From contig HF999523.1 in NCBI GenBank assembly GCA_000434015.1, positions 309,556 through 373,555 on the forward strand: a stretch of 64,000 nt of DNA, read 5' to 3'. The position numbers and the translations under genes were made by a program. Shown piece by piece: positions 46,662-54,436 of this stretch (position 1 is the first letter of the stretch; every line of letters begins with the position of its first letter). Origin of the DNA: Clostridium sp. CAG:571. Its GTDB lineage: Bacteria; Bacillota; Clostridia; TANB77; CAG-508. The notes under the pieces were generated by a model that was not told the origin of the DNA, ran no database searches, and saw only the letters and a program-made list of their open reading frames with translations.

Positions 46662-46985
46662 TTAGCAATAAAAAAGCTGCTCATATCCAGGACGAGTTGC
46701 TGTAATTGCCTTGCAATAACGGTCACTCCATTTTGTGATTTTCCAAGAAGAAAATACGTAGTCATTAAAGGCTTGTATTAACTTGTTAAAGTCATCAGCT
46801 GACATCTTTGGAAAATCAATTACTCCTGACTGAAGTGCTAAATGCTTATTTCCTTTTGGGAGGTAAGTAAAACTAATTTTTTGCTTAAGACCAAAAGTGG
46901 AATCTTGAGATATTACAACCGAAGTTATAATATTTTTTTTCTCAACTTTTTTAAGGCTGGTAATGATGTGTAATACTGTTTTCAT
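46662..46985 (-). CDS. Hypothetical protein, G+C-richer minus-strand gene
   Basis: The protein is 107 residues starting at ATG 46985 behind agaaagga. It begins MKTVLHIITSLKKVEKKNII and ends TRPGYEQLFYC. No recognised domain or membrane segment is visible. Codon choice is richer in G and C than in the flanking fhs and sleB genes. A leader of about 90 bases with a GACTC / GAGTC hairpin precedes it. A promoter region shared with the gene at 48169 (TTTTATGTAAA ... TATAAT) lies at 47084-47121. It is likely acquired. Confidence 0.65.
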   Translation of the reverse strand: MKTVLHIITSLKKVEKKNIITSVVISQDSTFGLKQKISFTYLPKGNKHLALQSGVIDFPKMSADDFNKLIQAFNDYVFSSWKITKWSDRYCKAITATRPGYEQLFYC

Positions 46986-47083
46986 ATAATTTTTTCCTTT
47001 CTGGTAGCGACTCAAAATAAAGAGTCTTAGTTAATAAATGTGTGGCAATGGTTTCAATAATGAAAACCAAAACTTGGCCTAAA

Positions 47084-47121
47084 ATTTGACCTATATATAT
47101 TATATCACTATTTACATAAAA
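47084..47121 (-). promoter_or_regulatory. Promoter of minus-strand gene 46662, shared element
   Basis: Reading the minus strand, TTTTATGTAAA (47121-47111) is followed by a TATAATATATATAGGT block. The same arrangement is found at 48915-48884 before the other minus-strand gene. Confidence 0.6.
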
Positions 47122-47234
47122 TTACAAATTTGACAAATTGTATTAATGATATTAAAAATAAAAAGATTTTAAAAAGTTAAAGTATAAATTCACCGTATTT
47201 AGGAAAAAATAGTCATAAATGAGGTGGAGTTTTT

Positions 47235-47946
47235 ATGCGAAAAAAAGTAGATATGCAAACAAAAAATAGGATAAAAATGAGTGCTGTTATATTATTTGTA
47301 TTTCTTATTTTTATTAGTTATAATGTATTTTTTAGAAATGATGAAGTTTTAGCTTTATCTAAATATGGTTCTAGAGGAGATGAAGTAAGACAAATACAAA
47401 CAAAATTAAAAAGATGGGGATACTATAGTGGAAATGTAGATGGAATATATGGTAGTAAAACTTTAGCAGCAGTAAAATGGTTTCAATCAAAAAATGGATT
47501 GACTGCAGATGGAATAGCAGGAAAAAAAACATTAGAAGCTATGGGAATATATACATCATCAAGTATAACAAGTGGAGGGAGTAATACAGGAAATACAAAT
47601 GATGTGAATTTACTAAGCAGATTAATATATGGAGAATCGAGAGGTGAACCATATACAGGACAAGTTGCTGTTCGGTGCAGTTGTTTTAAATAGAGTAAAA
47701 AGTAGTTCTTTTCCAAATACAATAGCAGGTGTCATTTATCAAACTGGAGCTTTTGATGTAGTAAGAGATGGACAGATTAATTTATCGCCAGATAGTACTG
47801 CCAAAAAGGCTGCTCAAGATGCGCTAAATGGATGGGATCCTTCATATGGAGCAATATATTATTTTAATCCAAATACTGCAACTAACAAGTGGATATGGTC
47901 AAGACCACATACAGTAACAATAGGAAGTCATAGATTTTGTAAATAA
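47235..47946 (+). CDS. sleB: Spore-cortex lytic enzyme SleB-like, one CGG +1 shift
   Basis: The protein is about 236 residues across a +1 shift at CGG 47673-47675. An N-terminal signal anchor (residues 15-36) is followed by a peptidoglycan-binding repeat (GDEVRQIQTKLKRWGYYSGN, then GIYGSKTLAAVKWFQ). The C-terminal hydrolase_2 domain has its catalytic Glu in LIYGESRGEPYTGQVAV. After the shift it continues GAVVLNRVKSSSFPNTIAGV and TNKWIWSRPHTVTIGSHRF. SleB degrades cortex muramic-lactam peptidoglycan at germination. The zero frame ends 5 codons after CGG. Confidence 0.93.
47673..47675 (+). other. CGG +1 recoding site in sleB
   Basis: The context is GTT-CGG-T. Skipping C gives GTT-GGT and VGAVVLNRV, typical of the CwlJ/SleB fold. 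The zero frame stops after 5 codons. Confidence 0.95.
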
Positions 47947-48080
47947 AGTTATATAGTAATTGTATTTTTTTATAAAATTTAATAATAATTTTAAAATTTA
48001 GTAAAAAATTAGATATAATAATTAGAAAAATAATAAAATAAAGGTAAAATTATAATTTACATTTAAAGTTAAATAAAATA

Positions 48081-48133
48081 AGAGTCCCTATTTAGCTTTT
48101 CATTGCCAAATCAGCAAAGCTAATGGGGACTCT
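48081..48133 (-). terminator. Strong hairpin downstream of minus-strand gene 48169
   Basis: AGAGTCCC pairs with GGGACTCT and TTAGCTTT with AAAGCTAA, with a 3/2-nt internal loop and a 17-nt apical loop. Reading the minus strand, a T-rich tract follows. Confidence 0.75.
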
Positions 48134-48168
48134 AAAATAATTGCCTTTGTGCCTAAAGTAGAGGAAAA

Positions 48169-48739
48169 CTAGAAGCTAGGGTTGTCCAGAGTAATTAAGC
48201 ATCTTTTTGCACACATGTAGGGTACTAGGTAACGTGGAGTTTCTCCTTTGTTGTTTACAATGCCTACTGTTACCTTGAAGCCTTTTTCTGCAAAGCTTTG
48301 AGCTAAAGCAGAAATACGATCATTGGTAACTTGAGATGTGAAAATTCCATTTATACCAGTGCAAAAATAGCCGATACTTTTTGTTTCCTGGATGGTGGTG
48401 CATTCTTTACTAAGTGACAATCCACTTGAATAGTCAAAACAGGAGAAATGGATTGAGTCGTCAAATGCAGTATACTGCAGATAGCAATCAGGATAATTTG
48501 TTTCATCATCGAATCCAACAAAAATCAATCTGATGCTTTTGGCAATCATGCCAAAGTTTTCTGATGCACCGTTAGAAATAAGAGATGTTACTCTTACATT
48601 TGTTAAGGTTTTAGTTAAAATGTTAACAAATGTATCAATTTCTCGACGATGGTTCTTCAGGGGTGCTGCCGGTAAGAATTTCTTTTTCCAAAAGATGTAT
48701 TTTTAAAACCTTGTCAGCACTCAATTTGAGAAAATCCAT
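48169..48739 (-). pseudogene. Hypothetical G+C-richer minus-strand gene with a non-CGG frame break
   Basis: ATG 48739 with a strong ggaggga gives MDFLKLSADKVLKIHLLEKE, then TGSTPEEPSSRN and a stop. The remaining frame (REIDTFVNILTKTLTNVRVT onward, internal ATG 48549) reads to 48169 and gives about 150 further residues. The two frames differ by +1 and overlap near 48620-48650 (cctgaagaaccatcgtcgag). No in-frame CGG is there, so this is not the recoding signal; it is a broken gene, a sequence error, or a different slip. No domain is recognised. A structured leader of about 120 bases precedes it. Confidence 0.6.
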
Positions 48740-48883
48740 TTAATTCCCTCCTAAAAATGGGTGTGTTGCAAATAGCCTCACTTTGTGGTATATCCACTAA
48801 AAAAGCAAGGGGCGACTGTAGGCAAAACTTGTAAAAGAAAACAGTAATACTAATTTCCTTTTATGCAAGTTATTCAAATTTTA

Positions 48884-48915
48884 CCTATATATATTATACA
48901 ACAATTTACATAAAA
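48884..48915 (-). promoter_or_regulatory. Promoter of minus-strand gene 48169, shared element
   Basis: Minus-strand TTTTATGTAAA (48915-48905) and TATAATATATATAGGT match the promoter before the 46662 gene, although the genes themselves are not alike. Confidence 0.6.
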
Positions 48916-48977
48916 AGGCAGTTTATCATAATTATAGTGATATGAATAAATGAAAATAGCTAATAATGTATAAAACC

Positions 48978-49006
48978 TTGACAAAAAATAAACATATTGG
49001 TAATAT
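48978..49006 (+). promoter_or_regulatory. Sigma-A promoter of yqeG
   Basis: TTGACA at 48978-48983 and TAATAT at 49001-49006 have an exact 17-base spacer. The yqeG start lies 28 bases downstream. Confidence 0.75.
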
Positions 49007-49033
49007 AAACTAAAGCAAAAATAGGAGGATTAT

Positions 49034-49553
49034 ATGCTTTTTTATCCTGATCGGTTATTTTGATAGTGTAAAAGATATAAAAATAGAATATTTAAGAAAA
49101 AATAATATAAAAGGCTTAATACTAGATGTAGATAATACTTTGATAGATTACTATAAAGTTTTTCCAAAAGGAACTAAAGAATGGGTACAAGATTTAAAAA
49201 AAGAAGGCATTAAATTTTGTATACTTTCTAACAGTAATAAGTTAGAAAAAGTACGTAGTGTTGCCAAACAGATAGATGTGCCATATTTTTATTTTGGAAA
49301 AAAGCCGCTAAAAGTAGGCTTCTTTAAAGCAAGAAAAAAATTGGGACTAAAGTCAGAAAATATAGCAGCTGTAGGAGACCAAATTATGACAGATATAATT
49401 GGAGCTAATAGATGTAAGATGTTTTCTATTTTAGTAAAACCTATTAAAGAAAAAGATATATTTATTACAAGAATAAAAAGACCAATTGAAAATCATATTA
49501 TAAAAAATTATTTGAAAAAATGTGAACAAGAAAAAAATGAGAAAGGAATTTAA
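49034..49553 (+). CDS. yqeG: YqeG-family HAD phosphatase, one CGG +1 shift at codon 7
   Basis: The protein is about 172 residues. ATG 49034 sits 6 bases after aggagga. Six codons (MLFYPD) precede CGG 49052, after which the +1 frame reads GYFDSVKDIKIEYLRKNNIK. The family HAD motifs LILDVDNTLIDY, CILSNSNK and VGDQIMTDIIGANR follow. The zero frame would stop after two more codons, so hardly any peptide is made without recoding. An internal start is unlikely because the +1 frame has no ATG before the DVDNT motif. In Firmicutes yqeG is found near aroE and ribosome-assembly genes. Confidence 0.94.
49052..49054 (+). other. CGG +1 recoding site at codon 7 of yqeG
   Basis: The context is GAT-CGG-T. 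Skipping C gives GAT-GGT (Asp-Gly). The zero frame stops after TTA-TTT. Confidence 0.93.
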
Positions 49554-49555
49554 AA

Positions 49556-50289
49556 ATGTACATAAATGATATACATATATTATACTATGTCCTTTTTGGA
49601 TTTATAGGAATAGTAGTAGGACAAATAACAGATTGGTGTAATATAAGACTTAGTGAGTATAAAAAAGTTATTTCAAAAGAATTTTTTAAAATGTACTTTA
49701 AAAATTTTATACCTAAATATATTTTAATGTTTATAACTGCTATTATATATATAGGAATATTATATACATGTGGTTTAGCAGAGTTAAAAACATATTCATA
49801 TATGATTTTAACTCCAATGCTTTTGTCTGTAATAGTAATAGATTATAAAAAACAAATAATTCCAAATCGCTTAACTTTAACAATGTTTGAATTCGGACTG
49901 ATATTTGCTTTTTTACAAGGAATATCTAATTTAAATGTTGCAATAGATAGTATTTTAGGAATGATAGTTGGAGTAGGTATCTTTCTATTTATTACATTTG
50001 TAGGAAGTTTAATATCAGGAAAAGAAGCAATGGGTTTTGGTGATGTTAAACTAATTGGAGCTTTAGGTTTGTTTTTTCGGATGGAGAAGCATAATTGCAA
50101 TATCGATTTTATCATTTTTAATAGGAGCTATATTTAGTATAGTATTGTTACTAATAAAAAAGAAAAAGACAAATGAATATATTCCATTTGGACCTTTTAT
50201 AGCAATAGCAAGTTTTATAATTATTTTTGTTCCATTTAATATTATACTTCGGAGCTGTTACTGGGGGATTAGGTTTAATAAAAAAGTAA
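49556..50289 (+). CDS. Prepilin peptidase (A24), two CGG +1 shifts
   Basis: The protein is about 243 residues when two +1 shifts are made (CGG 50078 and 50250). It has about seven membrane helices. The aspartyl-protease motifs are the Asp in VIDYKKQIIPN and FGFGDVKLIG-type GMGFGDVKLIG (here AMGFGDVKLIGALGLFFGWR). The N-terminal cytoplasmic loop lacks the usual Cys pairs of the methylase domain. The C-terminal helices (SIIAISILSFLIGAIFSIVL, PFGPFIAIASFIIIF) emerge only in the +1 frame. The second shift yields the ending LGAVTGGLGLIKK. It begins 3 bases after yqeG. Type IV pilin-like substrates are not in the window. Confidence 0.9.
50078..50080 (+). other. CGG +1 recoding site in prepilin peptidase
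   Basis: The context is TTT-CGG-A. Skipping C gives TTT-GGA-TGG (Phe-Gly-Trp), matching the family GLFLGW motif. The zero frame stops after 18 codons. Confidence 0.93.
50250..50252 (+). other. Second CGG +1 recoding site in prepilin peptidase
   Basis: The context is CTT-CGG-A. Skipping C gives CTT-GGA and a 12-residue Gly-rich end. The zero frame runs 15 more codons into the leader of the next gene before stopping. Confidence 0.85.
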
Positions 50290-50307
50290 AATGTAGGTGA
50301 TGTTTTT

Positions 50308-51378
50308 ATGAATACAAAGATAAAATGGTTAAGAGACAAAATAGGATTATTAGATATGCAGGGAATGATTGTAAGTAATCCAGTTAATATAAAATATTTA
50401 ACTAATATAGATGCAGAAGGAGTTTTATTAATAACAAGAAAAGAAAATATATTTATAACTGATGGCAGATATATTGAAGTTGCAAATAGTACAGTAACAA
50501 TAGATGATGAAATTATAGTTTGTAATATAAAAGATATTAGTAAAGATGATTATGAAAATTTCTTTAATTATTGTGAAAATGTAGGATTTGAAGAAAATTA
50601 TATAACATATGCAGAATATAAAGAATATATTCACAAATATAAGATTAATAATTTCGAGGAAACAGAAAGTATTATAGAAAAGCAGAGAATGATTAAAGAC
50701 GAAGAAGAAATAAGAAATTTAAGAAAAGCATGTAGTATTACAGATGATTGTTTTGATCATTTAAAAGAATTTATAAAAATAGGAATGACAGAAAAAGAAG
50801 TGGCTTTAGAAATAGAAAGATTTTTTAAGTTAAATGGCGCAGATGGACTTTCTTTTGATTCGATAGTTGCATCAGGAAGAAATTCTTCTATGCCACATGC
50901 AGTGCCTACAGATAAAAAAATAGAAGCGGGAGATCCAATTACAATAGATTTTGGATGCAAGTATAAAGGATATTGTTCTGATATGACAAGAACTATATTT
51001 GCAGGATATGTTCCAGAATATATAAAACCAGTATATAATTTAGTATTAAAAAATCAGTTACAAACAACAGAGAGTATGAAAGAAGGAGCAAATATAAGAA
51101 CTTTTTCTAAAATAGTTGAAAATGATTTTAAATTAAATGGATATGATTTAGTCCATAGTTTAGGTCATGGTGTTGGATTAGATATTCATGAAATACCATA
51201 TATAAATAGTAGAATTGATATAAATTTAAAAGAAAATATGGTAGTTACAAATGAACCAGGAATATATATACCAAATAGATTTGGAATAAGAATAGAAGAT
51301 ACAATATTAATTACTAGATATGCATGTGAATGTTTAACAAAATCTAGAAGAGAAATTATTATAGTAGATAAAGTTTAA
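50308..51378 (+). CDS. Xaa-Pro dipeptidase/aminopeptidase (M24)
   Basis: This 356-residue metallopeptidase has an N-terminal creatinase-type domain (residues 1-125). The pita-bread catalytic domain has the metal ligands in TIDFGCKYKGYCSDMTRTIF, HSLGHGVGLDIHE, VTNEPGIYIP and RIEDTILIT. It removes N-terminal residues before proline. The position before efp is widespread in Firmicutes. The start ATG 50308 has gtaggtga. No CGG. Confidence 0.96.
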   Translation: MNTKIKWLRDKIGLLDMQGMIVSNPVNIKYLTNIDAEGVLLITRKENIFITDGRYIEVANSTVTIDDEIIVCNIKDISKDDYENFFNYCENVGFEENYITYAEYKEYIHKYKINNFEETESIIEKQRMIKDEEEIRNLRKACSITDDCFDHLKEFIKIGMTEKEVALEIERFFKLNGADGLSFDSIVASGRNSSMPHAVPTDKKIEAGDPITIDFGCKYKGYCSDMTRTIFAGYVPEYIKPVYNLVLKNQLQTTESMKEGANIRTFSKIVENDFKLNGYDLVHSLGHGVGLDIHEIPYINSRIDINLKENMVVTNEPGIYIPNRFGIRIEDTILITRYACECLTKSRREIIIVDKV

Positions 51379-51404
51379 AAAATGCATAGATAACTAAAAT
51401 AGTG

Positions 51405-51443
51405 AGAAAAGATAGACATTTATTATTAAATGTCTTTTCTTTT
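51405..51443 (+). terminator. Terminator after the M24 peptidase
   Basis: The stem AGAAAAGATAGACATTTA / TAAATGTCTTTTCT (bulged) is followed by TTTT. Confidence 0.75.
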
Positions 51444-51464
51444 ACCACAATTTGCCCAAAACTA

Positions 51465-51493
51465 TTGATTTTTTAACCAAAATGGTGTATTAT
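51465..51493 (+). promoter_or_regulatory. Promoter of efp
   Basis: TTGATT at 51465-51470 and TATTAT at 51488-51493 have a 17-base spacer; TGTG precedes the -10. Confidence 0.7.
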
Positions 51494-51540
51494 ATAAAAA
51501 TGTGAATAAATAAATAATTTTTTTGAAAGGGGAAATAATA

Positions 51541-52107
51541 ATGGCAGAAGTATATATGGCAGGAGATTTTAGAAATGGAACAACATTTGAAATGGACGGA
51601 AATGTATATAAAGTAGTAGAATTTCAACACGTAAAACCAGGTAAAGGAGCAGCATTTGTTAGAACAAAATTAAAAAATGTAATAACAGGAGCTGTATTAG
51701 AAAAAACATTTAATCCATCAGAAAAATATCCTGGAGCAGAAATAGAAAAAAGAGAAATGCAATATTTATATAATGATGAAAATTTATATTACTTTATGGA
51801 TAACGAAACATATGAACAAATGCCTTTAAATAAAGAACAATTAGGAGATGCCTTGAAATTTATAAAAGAAAATATGAATGTAAAAATATTATCTTTTAAA
51901 GGAAATGTTTTTGCAGTAGAACCTCCAATGTTCGTAGAATTACAAGTTACATATACAGAACCAGGATTTGCTGGAAATACAACAACAACATCTGGAAAAC
52001 CAGCAACATTAGAAAACGGATATACAATAAATGTTCCATTATTTGTTAATATAGGAGATACTATAAAAATAGATACTAGAACTGGCGAATATATGGAAAG
52101 AGTATAG
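51541..52107 (+). CDS. efp: Elongation factor P
   Basis: This 188-residue three-domain beta-barrel protein has AGDFRNGTTFEMDGNVYKVV. The modification-loop Lys is in VKPGKGAAFVR, and the closing signature is YTINVPLFVNIGDTIKIDTR. EF-P rescues ribosomes stalled at polyproline. ATG 51541 is chosen because gaaagggga lies just before it. Its promoter is separate from the M24 peptidase gene. Confidence 0.97.
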   Translation: MAEVYMAGDFRNGTTFEMDGNVYKVVEFQHVKPGKGAAFVRTKLKNVITGAVLEKTFNPSEKYPGAEIEKREMQYLYNDENLYYFMDNETYEQMPLNKEQLGDALKFIKENMNVKILSFKGNVFAVEPPMFVELQVTYTEPGFAGNTTTTSGKPATLENGYTINVPLFVNIGDTIKIDTRTGEYMERV

Positions 52108-52125
52108 TAGAAAGGAAGTTTTTAC

Positions 52126-52626
52126 ATGTCTGAATTTGATGAAAAATATAATAAAATTATTGAAGATATTAGTAAAAATATAAAAGATGAAAAAGAATTA
52201 CAATTTGTAAAAGAAAAGATGAATGAATTATCTGCAATTTTTATTAATATGTTTAACCAAGTTAATAATTCTTCAGAGAAGAGAATTACTGATTTAGAGA
52301 AAAATCAAAAAGGGTTGGAAGAAAAAATAAATAAAGTAGAAAAATTTATAGAAGATATGAAAAAAGATATTTATGATGAATATGATGAAGAAGACTATGA
52401 ATTTGAAATTATATGCCCTTATTGTAATCATATTTTTACATCAGAAATAAAAACAGAAGAGAACGAAGAAATAGAATGTCCAGAATGTCACAATATAATA
52501 GAATTAGATTGGAATTTAGATGATTGTGAAAGTGGATGCTCTTCTTGTCATGGATGTTCATCTTGTGGGAGTCATGGAATAATTGATGAAGAAGATGATG
52601 ATGATGAAAATGACGAAGATATGTAA
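52126..52626 (+). CDS. CD1247-like coiled-coil / zinc-ribbon protein
   Basis: This 166-residue protein has a helical coiled-coil N-terminus (ELQFVKEKMNELSAIFINMF, then RITDLEKNQKGLEEKINKVE) and a zinc ribbon CPYCNHIF ... CPECHNII. A Cys-rich stretch (CESGCSSCHGCSSCGSHG) and a very acidic tail (EEDDDDENDED) complete it. This layout and the place after efp match the CD1247 family of Clostridia, of unknown function. The start ATG 52126 has aaaggaag. Confidence 0.85.
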   Translation: MSEFDEKYNKIIEDISKNIKDEKELQFVKEKMNELSAIFINMFNQVNNSSEKRITDLEKNQKGLEEKINKVEKFIEDMKKDIYDEYDEEDYEFEIICPYCNHIFTSEIKTEENEEIECPECHNIIELDWNLDDCESGCSSCHGCSSCGSHGIIDEEDDDDENDEDM

Positions 52627-52630
52627 AAAG

Positions 52631-53262
52631 TTAATAAAAATTTAATGGATTGACGGCTGAGCCGTCTTTTTTTATTGCAAAATGTAAATGAGGTCCTGTT
52701 GTAGAACCATTTGTAGGATTACCATTTGAATCTTTATATGGATTATTAGAAAAACCATATACATTTTTAGGTCCAACTTGAGCAATTAAATCTCCTTTAT
52801 TTATGTGCTGATTTTCATAAACTAAAAATTTAGGAGAAACATGACAATATGTAAATTGAAAATTACCAGATGTTATTATAACTGTACATCCACCAGAACC
52901 ACTAAATCTTGCAAGAGTGACATTACCAGAGGCTACTGAAAATATGTTAGTACCGAGGAGGAGCAGGAATATCTATTCCTTTATGAAAAGATGATGCACC
53001 TTTGGTTGGCGAACTTCTTCTTCCAAAGGGAGAAGAAATAGTATTATATCCGCGGAAGAGGCCAAATAAAACCATCTGAATTTATTTTTACAGTGGGTGT
53101 AGTACTAATTCCAGATGTATTAAAATCATATGATGCAGAATTTAAATTATCAGAAGTTAAAAATTGGGTAAAAATAGGAGTATAAAAAACAGCTATGAAA
53201 ATAGGAAAAATAATAAGAGTAGAAAAAATTAAACTAAGATGTTTAAAAAAACTACTAGACAT
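52631..53262 (-). CDS. M23 (LytM) metallopeptidase, two CGG +1 shifts
   Basis: The protein is about 209 residues on the minus strand with shifts at CGG 53052-53050 and 52955-52953. ATG 53262 follows ggaggttttatctt. An N-terminal helix (residues 10-32) anchors it. After the first shift it reads GYNTISSPFGRRSSPTKGAS, then FHKGIDIPAPP, with the metal motif HKGID. After the second it reads GTNIFSVASGNVTLARFSGS, ending TTGPHLHFAIKKDGSAVNPL with HLHF. Each zero frame stops within two codons. This shows the signal works on both strands. Confidence 0.92.
52652..52673 (+). terminator. Compact terminator after the CD1247-like gene
   Basis: The perfect GACGGC-TGA-GCCGTC stem-loop is followed by seven Ts. 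It lies inside the coding end of the converging M23 gene, where it encodes DGSAV. Confidence 0.9.
52953..52955 (-). other. Second CGG +1 recoding site in M23 gene (minus strand)
   Basis: The context is CCT-CGG-T. Skipping C gives CCT-GGT-ACT (Pro-Gly-Thr). The zero frame reads TAC-TAA. Confidence 0.93.
53050..53052 (-). other. First CGG +1 recoding site in M23 gene (minus strand)
   Basis: The context is CCG-CGG-A. Skipping C gives CCG-GGA-TAT (Pro-Gly-Tyr). The zero frame reads ATA-TAA. It is the only site preceded by a codon ending in G. Confidence 0.93.
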
Positions 53263-53310
53263 AAGATAAAACCTCCTTAAACTTTCTAGTAGCCCCCGAA
53301 ATATTTAATT

Positions 53311-53727
53311 TTATTTTTTAAAAGCAAAGAATTTGCTAATGAAAAAATTTAATATAATAACAATTATTGTTATAGATGCTTTACTTATTAATTCTTGTAT
53401 TCCAAGAATGTTAAATAATAAATAAAATCCTAATGATTCTAAAACCATTGTAAAAGCTCTACCTAAAATAAATTTAAAAAATTCTATTAATTTTTCTTTA
53501 GCATTAGAAGCTTTTGAATTAAATACTAATTTTCTGTTAGTAAAGTAAGCAAATAAAACAGCTACTATTATAGCAATATTGTTAGATAAGTTTCCTTCTA
53601 AATGTGCAAAAGATGTTAATATATAGAAAAGTCCAATGTTAACTACAGTTGTTAATATTCCGAATATTCCATAAAAAATTACTTCTTTTGTACAAACTTT
53701 TTTTACTAAATTAATTATTTTTTCCAT
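53311..53727 (-). CDS. GtrA-family membrane protein
   Basis: This 138-residue protein has four helices and the family motifs FGILTTVVNIGLFYIL, IAVLFAYFTNRKLVFNSK and NFFISKFFAFKK. GtrA proteins are thought to move lipid-linked sugars across the membrane for wall or teichoic acid glycosylation. The start ATG 53727 has aaagaggta. It is minus strand with its own terminator at the tRNA side. Confidence 0.9.
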   Translation of the reverse strand: MEKIINLVKKVCTKEVIFYGIFGILTTVVNIGLFYILTSFAHLEGNLSNNIAIIVAVLFAYFTNRKLVFNSKASNAKEKLIEFFKFILGRAFTMVLESLGFYLLFNILGIQELISKASITIIVIILNFFISKFFAFKK

Positions 53728-53757
53728 AGTATACCTCTTTTACAAAATAATAAAAAT

Positions 53758-53787
53758 AAGAGATTAGAATATAAGTTCTAATCTCTT
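53758..53787. terminator. Hairpin between GtrA gene and tRNA-Trp
   Basis: The perfect 12-bp stem AAGAGATTAGAA / TTCTAATCTCTT sits just downstream of the minus-strand tRNA-Trp and is likely its terminator. Confidence 0.75.
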
Positions 53788-53790
53788 AAT

Positions 53791-53866
53791 TGGCAGGGGT
53801 ACTAAGACTCGAACTCAGACTTGTGGTTTTGGAGACCATCGTGCTAACCATTGACACTATACCCCT
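53791..53866 (-). tRNA. tRNA-Trp (CCA anticodon)
   Basis: On the minus strand the acceptor AGGGGTA pairs with TACCCCT. The D arm GTGTC...GCAC, the anticodon loop CTCCAAA with anticodon CCA and the T arm CTGAGTTCGAGTCTTAG fold normally. The discriminator is G and the CCA end is encoded. The anticodon CCA reads UGG only, agreeing with UGA as a stop. Confidence 0.95.
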
Positions 53867-53929
53867 AAGTGATACATATAGTATAATAGCATAAACCAAA
53901 ATAAGATGCAAGTAAAAAATAAAAAAATA

Positions 53930-53958
53930 TTGTATATTTTATAAAATTCGTATATAAT
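53930..53958 (+). promoter_or_regulatory. Promoter of tmRNA
   Basis: TTGTAT at 53930-53935 and TATAAT at 53953-53958 have a 17-base spacer, 14 bases before the mature 5' end. Confidence 0.75.
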
Positions 53959-53971
53959 ATATAATGCATAT

Positions 53972-54332
53972 GGGGGTGTATTTGGTTTCGACAATAATTT
54001 AGAAGTATAAATAGCGAGTAGTGGATGGTTGCTTTGGCCACTATAAAAAAGCAAAAATAAATATAAACGCTGATAATAACGAAGAATTAGCATTCGCTGC
54101 TTAATTTTAGCAGCACGTCTTATCATTAATGCCCACGTTTTTGAATAAGGCGACGAATTAGTGGGAAACGAAACTATTTTTTTCTATAGGAAATAGTGGG
54201 TAGAAATATAGATACCTAGAAGTAAGTATGTTTGTTTACGTATTTTTAGGAAATTTAAATAACAAACTGCACTCGGAGAAATTTATATGGAAGAGTTATT
54301 GGACAGGAGTTCGACTCTCCTCACCTCCACCA
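53972..54332 (+). ncRNA. ssrA: Transfer-messenger RNA
   Basis: The 5' end GGGGGTGTATTTGGTTTCGAC pairs with the 3' end CACCTCCACCA, forming the alanine-tRNA-like part with GTTCGACTCTCC as T arm. The tag frame reads approximately AKININ-ADNNEELAFAA then UAA, with the canonical LAFAA end. tmRNA rescues ribosomes that run off truncated messages. It would act on failed recoding products only if they stall without a stop. Confidence 0.96.
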
Positions 54333-54340
54333 AAAAATAA

Positions 54341-54384
54341 AAACTCTGTATTCTATTATTTTTATTGGAATACAGAGTTTTTTT
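54341..54384 (+). terminator. Terminator of tmRNA
   Basis: AAACTCTGTATTC pairs with GAATACAGAGTTT, followed by Ts. It converges on the aquaporin gene. Confidence 0.9.
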
Positions 54385-54436
54385 AGTAAAGCTTATTTTT
54401 AAATTTGAGTTTTACTAAATATTTGATTTAAAAAAA

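Noticed and set aside
53857..54126. Minus-strand 89-codon frame over the tmRNA 5' half
   Set aside because: It is antisense to tmRNA and overlaps tRNA-Trp, and has no ribosome site or recognisable sequence.
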